A DNA stretch of 64,000 nucleotides from NCBI RefSeq assembly GCF_026914185.1, contig NC_070571.1, positions 124,001 to 188,000 on the forward strand, read 5' to 3'. Both the position numbers and the translations under genes were made by a program. Of this stretch, positions 57,905-64,000 are shown one piece after another. Under the pieces are notes generated by a model, which was not told the DNA's origin, made no database searches, and saw only the letters and a list, made by a program, of their open reading frames with translations. Source of the stretch: Puccinia triticina. Its lineage: Eukaryota; Basidiomycota; Pucciniomycetes; Pucciniales; Pucciniaceae. The stretch's first letter is position 1. The number at the start of each line of letters is the position of its first letter.

Positions 57905-60900
57905 TCCCCGCGGGCGGCTCACGACAGTGGCTGGAGTAGAGCTTACGACAAAGGTGGCAGTAGAGCCCGAGGTGCATACTAAGGAGGGGGACTTACTTTT
58001 GGTCAGTAATGCCCCCACGCGGAAAGTACCGCTTGACCTGATCCGCCGCAAAACGGCGTTTGAGCTCCGTCCCATCAAGCTCCGCGAGGACGTAAGAACC
58101 CCCTTGAACCTGCTTGACAATTTGGTAGGGGCCGTTCCACTTGTGGGCAAAAAGCTGCCCCCATTGCACTTCTAGAGATCGGTTGTAGGCGAGGACGAGG
58201 TTGCCAGACTGGAGCGGATGCCGAAATTTCCCGAAGTTCTTCTCTTGCCAGTATCGAACGGACTTCTCACGCAAATTCATCATCCTCTCGTACGCGAGAC
58301 GCCGAGAATCTTCGCTCCTCTCAAGCTGCTTGGACCGTGCTACCAAGAGATCCGTCGTGTCGCGGACTTCTTCCCAGTCGACGCCGAGGTAGGATTCAAT
58401 GTCCAAATCGATTGGCAGGGCCGCACGCTGCCCGAAGACAAGCTCATACGGGGAATAACCCGTCGTGCGCTTAGTTGAAATACGATCGGCAAACAAGACC
58501 AAAGGCAGGAACTTCCGGCAGTTCTTGCCCGACTCGCCCGCCAGCTTGACTAACGCCGCTTTCAGAGGGCCGTGTCCCCGCTCAACCATACCCTGTCCTT
58601 TGGGGTAGTAGGGCGTAGAGACTTGATGCTGACCCGGCAATGACCGCAGCATATCCGCTAGGGCTCCGCCGAATTCGGAGCCACCATCCGTTGAGTAAGA
58701 GCGCGCCAAACCGTAGCGCATAGTCCAGTTTTCCTGGAGGAAAGTTGCGACCGCCTCGGAGGTGAGATTATTGAGAAACTTCGCCTCCACCCAACCGGAA
58801 AAGTCGTCTCGAGCGACGATCAAGTACTTGGCACCTCCCGCTTTGATGTGGACGGCGTCCATCGATACTCGTCCGAACACCGTTTCTTCTCCAGTCGGAT
58901 AGCGCGGCTCCAGAGGCCGCCGTACGTCTCTCTTCTGACAGGCTTCGCAGCTCTGACACCAACGCGCGACTGCCTGTTTAAGTGCCGGCCACCAAAATCG
59001 ATCCGCAATCCGGCAATAGGTCTCTGCGACGCCACGGTGGCCAAGATCCTCGTGTAGCTTCTCCAAAATCTCCTCTTGCTTGCTAGACAAGGTAACAACA
59101 ATCTGAGGTAGCGGACTGGATCGTTTCATGAGCCGTTTTGCCTGCACAAAAAAACCTGAGGATTTGCGCTTGAGCGCCTGGAACTCCTTAGCGCTCAAGC
59201 CAGGCGGGCGAACCAACGTCATGAGATACTGTTCAAGCTTCCGCCAGAAACCCTCCTGATACCCGTCATAAGACTGGTCGGAGCCGACTGAGTATGCTTG
59301 CAGAGGTCGAACGTGCGGCGTGTCTTCGTCAAAGTCAGAAAGAGGTGGATCGGAGTCAGCGTCCCCTTGAGGGCGCCTAGAAAGACTATCGGGCAATGTG
59401 AACGCCTTGCCGGGCCGATGGACGATGTAGAAGGAAAATAGCTGGATGAAGGCGACCCAACGGGTCATGGGCGCGTTCGGCAAACTCGGCGCGTTAATCA
59501 TTTGAATGAGTGACTGCGCATCGACCTGGAGCTCGAAGTGCTGACCCCACAGGACCGTCTGTAGCTTTTTTAGTATCCTAGCCACCCCGCAGAGCTCCAG
59601 CTTGGGTTGGGAATAGCGAGACTCCACGTCCGAAAATAGAAGAGATTCATACAAGGCAGGCCGATCTCGGCCCTCCGAATCCGCCTGTGTGAGCACGGCT
59701 CCCGCAGCATGAGAACTCAAATCCACGGCAAGCTTAATCAGCCCTGCTTCCGGCCCGTAGTCGATCTTCGCCAACACAATATCCTTTCCCACTATTGTCT
59801 TCAAGGTCTTGAAAGCCTCCTCGCAGTCCGCAGTCCAAACAAAATCCGCGTCTTTACGCGTCAGACGTCGAAGCGGTAGACAGATTTGGGATAAGGACGG
59901 GATAAAAAGGCGGACATACACTACCACCCCCAAGAACCCGCGCACCTCCGTCGCGTCTTTCGGAGTCGGCCACGAGAGTATCTTATTGACCTTACTCTTC
60001 GCCATCCTCCGACCCTCCTTACACACTACATGTCCAACTATCTCCAGCGCGGGGACACAGGCGGCCAGTTTTGATGCGGACACCGTCAAGCCTGACTCCT
60101 CGATTCGGAACAGAATTTGCTCCAATGTCTCGGCGTATTCCCAAATGAACCAACAAATGCCGGGATGCCAAGAGAGCAACTCGTTGTGGTAGTCAGAAGC
60201 GGGGCCTTTATGCCCCCATCGTCGATGAAGATTCCCGCGTGATCGGGGATCTCTTCCTGCAAAATCAACAACATCTGCGCCTGGTAGACGGCAACAGAGT
60301 TGGTGGCTCCTTGAGGGAGACGTGTGAGCTGGAATCGGCCGAGAGGGGTGTCAAAGGTCGTGAGAGGGCGAGAAATAGGGTCCAGCGCGCACTCGTCCTA
60401 GCCGCCCATGATGTCGCCAAGCCCGTAGCATGCTCGACCAGAAAAAGACTCTACAAACTCTTTGGTAGCCGGGGGAACACCGGCGTCCTTAACCGTAACC
60501 CTGTTCAATGGTTGAAGATCGTGGACGATGCGCAGTTTGCCGTTGCTCTTGAGGACACAGAATACCGGGCTTGAGTAAGAAGATGTCGATTGCTCATATA
60601 GGCCGGTCTTGACCCGCTCTTGAATCAGCTTGGTATACTCGTCGAGCTTTGCGGCCGGGATGGGGATCTTGCGCTTCTGCCAAGGCTCGTGCTCGATGAC
60701 CGGAATGATGTACGGGAGCCCGTAAGACTCCTTCAGCAACCCTTGCTCCGCTTCAGTGAAAGCGATGGCCATATTGCGCTCCGCAAGAACATTCTTGATG
60801 AGGTTCAGCTCGTCCGGGTACAGCCAACCCTCGGGCCCGAAATTGACGACAGAGAGCCGCTCCGCCGTAACTCTTCCTTTGGGAACAAAAGGTCCCGCCA

Positions 60901-61692
60901 ACGAGCGAGGCAGTTTCTGGTACGGATCGCGAGACAAAGGAGGGCGCTGAAGCGGAGGATTTAGGTTTTGCGGCATGGGTTGATTCACCGGCTTGACTTT
61001 CCGAGCCACAGGCTTGTATTTGGCGGCGAAGGACAGAAAGGAGCCTTCCCTCCACGCATCCACAAGAGCTGACTGAGCGCCGTGATTGAGGCCATACTCG
61101 AGTAAACGCCAAGTCCGATGCTCCGCGCCATTTTCAAACGCCGCCTTCTCTGAGAACAAAAAACCGAAAGGAGATTTGCGGCTCACGAGTGTGGCTAGAG
61201 TAGGGTTTTTACGACGTGCAGAGAGACCCTCGGAGGTGCAACTATGGGAGGAACTTACTTCTACGTCTCCCAACCTCCGCGAAACACCAAATTCCGACAC
61301 GCCACCCTTGCATTCCAGCCGGTAAGTACCTAGTTTCACCTGATTGCAGAGGATCTTTAGTTTATCCTCGTCGCGGAGGCTCGGAAGTTTACCCTCATTG
61401 CGGAGGCCGTCACAAGACGTAAATAGTTTAGCCTCTTCACGGAGGGGGAGTAGTTTATTCTCTTCGCGGAGACCGTCGAGGGATGAATTTAGTTTATTCT
61501 CATTGCGGAGACGAGAGTCGAGGGCTAGTTTAGTCTCGTTGCGGAGACGAGACGAGAGAGGAAGGGAGTTGCCTGGACTGGGAAACAAACAAAGGTCCGG
61601 CGAGTCGCTCACGAGTGTGGCTAATGGTAATGTTTTTGATTTGACAGTAGAATCTACCCGGAGATGCATACCATGGAGGGGACTTACTTTTG
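57905..61692 (-). repeat. Three dispersed intron-like modules in the Gypsy element
   Basis: Copies at about 57905-58003, 61180-61262 and 61600-61692. On the minus strand each has AA(A/G)AAGTAAGT... , a TGCA(T/-)CTCCG middle, and 64-67 nt later a ...TAG or ...CAG followed by CCACxxTCGTGAGC. The shape is that of a short intron with a consensus 5' splice site; lengths differ modulo 3. Confidence 0.6.
61335..61555 (-). repeat. Degenerate coding repeat in the Gypsy spacer (LRNExKL)
   Basis: Plus-strand AGTTTAtTCTC-xTTGCGGAGAC recurs about seven times at 24-48 bp spacing and encodes LRNENKL, LREENKL, LREEAKL, LRNEGKL and LRDEDKL on the minus strand. Confidence 0.75.
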
Positions 61693-62022
61693 TACCTTGT
61701 GCCCCTGCGGAAAGCCCATGCTGCAAATCCACTCCCGCGCTAGCAGCGCGCGGCCGGAGGGTCCTTCTTGAAAAGTCGAGAGAAGGCGATTTTGAGAGAG
61801 ACGGAAACGGAGACTGAAAGACCGACAAAACAAATTTTTTTGATGGGTTTTGATTTTGCTGATGTTTTTGAGCTTTGATGTTTTGAGCGGACGAAATGGA
61901 AGACGGAGTTTGAAAACAAGTTGAAAAGAAACTACCACTGTGGGCCTCTAGGGGTTGAGTTGAATCCGCTGACAGAGTGCGAGGCCCTAAATTAAAACTG
62001 CCGGCTAGTGGACCAACCCCCT

Positions 62023-62032
62023 TCATAAAAAA
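62023..62032 (-). promoter_or_regulatory. -1 programmed ribosomal frameshift site (T TTT TTA TGA)
   Basis: In the gag-pro frame the sequence reads TCT TTT TTA TGA. T_TTT_TTA is a canonical X_XXY_YYZ slippery heptamer (62026-62032) and the stop follows at once. A -1 slip gives TTT TTT ATG AAG, the pol frame, which overlaps gag-pro by about 100 nt. Downstream GAAGGGGGTTGGTCCACTAG-CC could form a stimulatory stem; not verified. Confidence 0.8.
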
Positions 62033-64000
62033 GACGGGTCCTCCGCCCCCTCGGGCAACTCCAGAATGCGCCCACAGTGAGTCAAGACTGCCTTCCGACC
62101 ATGCGCCGGAAATTCCTGCTCCCACCGACCCTTCTCGACCGGGCAGAGTGAGAACTCCATGTTCCTGCCCTCGGAATTGGGAAGGATGATCCTTTTCCCC
62201 GCGGTGGGGGAAAACAAAAGGGTTGCCTCGAAATCCATTAAGAAAGGCCGACCTAGGATAAAGGGACTCTCCTGGCGGGTAATCCAGAAGTGGCAGTTGC
62301 CCACAATGGTCTTTCCTACCCGGATCGGAACGTCCTCCGCGACTCCGATCAACTCGCAGGCCTGATTGTTGATGCCATATACCGCGGAGCTAAAATTGAC
62401 CCGCGGTGTGAGGTTGAAACGATTTGCCAGACTGTCTGAGATGATATTGAGCTGCGAGCCTGAGTTGATCAACGGAGACGCCGTATTCTCGCCTGCTCCG
62501 ACCAAACACGCTAGATAACCTAATGGACAGGAGTATAGACAGGGGTCCGGCGAGGATTCTCTGAACTCGCGACCCTCCGCCAAAGTGCCCGAATGCACCT
62601 TCAACTCTTCTGGGCCTACCTCCACGCGACGCCGCGAGACCCATTTTTTAACGCCATCCAATACCGCCGGAGAGACTGAGCAGATTTCCGCTACTGTCGT
62701 CGTGACTGGAAGCTCAAAGATCTTCTTGACGAAACCCTCCACCGCGTCTGGGTGGTCCCGTGAGACGTCCCGCTCGAAGCGGACCTTCGGCTGCGCTCCC
62801 GCACCCTTAGGCGGTGTGACTGGCCTGACTGGAGAGTCCTTCGGCGGAGAGGGCTGGGGATCGGGATCTTTCATAATCCGCTCGAAAAGTTCCTGCTCGT
62901 CCACTACATCAGGCTCCGTGGGACCGCTAGGAGCAGCTGCTGGCTTGCAAAGCGGCCGTTTAGCCTGGGATGGCGGAGCCAAAGGAGCTTTGTAAGGCCT
63001 CGACTCCTCATGTCTCTTCCTGCCTGCCGCTTCCGAGTCGTACCCACCCGAGAACGATTGAGATGAAACCGCAGGGGGGTACCATTGCTCCAAAGACCCA
63101 CAGCTGGCCTTAAACTCCACGGAGGCCGAGTGAGATGACGGACGAGGCCCGGGAGACTGAGCCCGAGAACTTGACGCCTGATTGGATGGAAAGGAGGCCA
63201 CTACGTGGCGGATTGGGCGAGTGCGATCGAAAGGAATGAGCGCCCCGTTGGGCAGGAAGAAGTTATTACCCTTCTTCTCGACTAGACCCGCCTCCTGATC
63301 CTTCTGTAGTTCGGCGCAGCGGAGGGTTCCGTGATTCTCTTGATGGCAGTAATAACAAATCATCGGCCCCCTTTCCGTCGATGAGCTTGTCTTCGCGCCT
63401 CCTTGCTTCATGAACTGCTCGAATGCTTTAAACATTTTAGTGAGGTCTTCCATTGATGTTTCTGGTTTGGGGGACAAAGAAGCGGCCAAGGGCCGCTGAT
63501 CGGAGAGCATCTTCTTCATAGTTTCGTTCGCATCCTGAAAGGGAGCCGCTACAGGAGCTGATGATCGCGTATCCTCAAAGGAGAGGGAGATCTGTCCCTT
63601 CATGACAGTATCTACAGCGCTGCGGAGGGTTTTGAAGGATGGGAGCCTGGCGCGGTTATCGACCGTCACCACCAGCGTGTTATCCTTGATCAGTTGATTC
63701 CTAATGCGACCCTGAAAACCCGTTGAGAACGCCTGATAGAACTGCTTTTTCAGCTCTTCCTCGGATTCGACATGATTTTTCAAGACTAAATAGGCCTGGA
63801 TAGGGTCCCACGATTTGCTGAAGTCATGATAATCCGCTACAGAGGAGACACCGCCCTTCTTTATCCATTTATCAACTAGATTTGCAACGTCGCGCTCTGT
63901 GAAAACTGCCGTGTCCACGTCCGCCCAATAGGCGAGCATGGCTGCCTTCAGTTTGGACCAGTCGGGCGGCTTATGCCCCTCCAAAGTCTCGAGAACAGCT
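62023..64000 (-). pseudogene. Gypsy Gag-protease, 5' part outside window, catalytic Asp lost
   Basis: The frame is open to the window edge (…VLETLEGHKPPDWSKLK), so no start is visible; numbering here is from 63984. Gag domain at 10-130 (AMLAYWADVD, YHDFSKSWDPIQAYLVLKNH), zinc knuckle CYYCHQENHGTLRC (210-223), then a retropepsin-like domain from about 500: PLINSGSQLNIISDSLA, FILGRPFL, ending ELPEGAEDPSFL. The catalytic D-(S/T)-G is NSG, codon AAC at 62464-62466; GAC to AAC here is a CpG transition, so the protease should be inactive. Otherwise the frame is intact over 653 codons. It ends at TGA 62023-62025, immediately after the slippery site. Confidence 0.9.

Larger units (their letters stand above)
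57993..62125 (-). pseudogene. Gypsy Pol: spacer, RT, RNase H, integrase
   Basis: Entered by -1 frameshift at 62026-62032. Residues 1-370 are a low-similarity spacer containing LRNExKL repeats. RT begins near 61000-60900 (GPFVPKGRVTAERLSVVNFG, ...SSPVFCVLKSNGKLRIVHDL) and includes LPQGATNSV and IFIDDGG. A TAG at 60398-60400 replaces the aromatic expected after DIMGG, and an indel near 60200 shifts to the frame 57993-60179. That part has the RT end, an RNase H with VDLSSHAAGAVLTQ, integrase finger H-x-H and CQSCEACQ, core MDAVHIK, STDGGSEF, MVERGHG (D, D, E), and the C-terminal WNGPYQIVKQ of GPY/F type. No chromodomain seen. The TAG is not a CpG change, unlike the other stops in the window. Confidence 0.88.
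57160..64000 (-). mobile_element. Ty3/Gypsy retrotransposon, 5' end outside window
   Basis: Minus-strand order gag, protease, spacer, RT, RNase H, integrase with an H2C2 finger and a GPY/F-type module is the Metaviridae arrangement. Gag-pro and pol overlap in different frames and are linked by a -1 frameshift site. The 5' LTR and gag start lie beyond 64000. 57160-57740 is similar to the host of Copia-2 and is probably 3' LTR, but no exact border or target duplication is visible. Pol carries a TAG and a frameshift, and the protease has lost its catalytic Asp, so this copy is dead. Confidence 0.88.

Noticed and set aside
57215..58150. 311-codon minus-strand frame as a membrane or Ser/Phe-rich protein
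   Set aside because: It is pyrimidine-rich, overlaps another open frame and a 15-bp repeat, and lies in probable LTR sequence.

Overview
The window reads as a transposon-saturated stretch of a fungal nuclear genome, most likely a rust fungus (Pucciniales, Basidiomycota). This is inferred from the style of the Copia and Ty3 polyproteins, from a SAM-like accessory protein of a kind I associate with rust transposons, and from spliceosomal introns of 72-84 nt. I see no intact host gene, rRNA or tRNA. Two intron-containing gene remnants (8634-9810) and a phosphatase-like fragment (20439-20873) are the only candidates for cellular coding sequence.

Layout. 1-8612: a decayed Ty1/Copia element (Copia-1, minus strand) split by a gag-only LTR element (TR-GAG, 3473-6759) whose 5-bp target duplication restores the Copia frame exactly; a solo LTR (7501-8464) sits in the inferred Copia-1 LTR. 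8634-9810: two divergent gene remnants. 9811-15564: solo LTRs (10709-11008 and 12304-13628) and hairpin-forming tandem repeats. 15565-35077: one solo LTR of 994 bp spread over 19.5 kb by nested insertions: Helitron-1 (16073-26252), then a MULE-like long-TIR element (26338-34667) that itself carries Helitron-2 (26393-33622). Helitron-1 carries a foldback array, a solo LTR and a Tc1/mariner-like element (21256-25674); Helitron-2 carries three solo LTRs. A paralogous LTR at 19161-20147 gives the uninterrupted sequence for both first-level insertions. 35138-38605: a partial LTR and low-complexity repeats. 38606-43746: a nearly intact Copia element (Copia-2; 299-bp LTRs, perfect TSD, one nonsense codon). 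44955-45880: a solo LTR almost identical to the one at 31731. 46949-54684: a 7.7-kb palindrome with a 3.8-kb minisatellite core. 54685-57160: GC-rich repeats. 57160-64000: a Ty3/Gypsy element on the minus strand with a canonical -1 frameshift site joining gag-pro to pol, running off the right edge.

Three themes recur. Eight solo LTRs have 4-bp target duplications centred on CG. Several unrelated tandem repeats share one architecture, a monomer that folds into a hairpin. Nearly all inactivating point changes in the transposon genes fit C-to-T change at CpG. What functions here is transposition and its decay; no metabolic or regulatory host pathway is visible.
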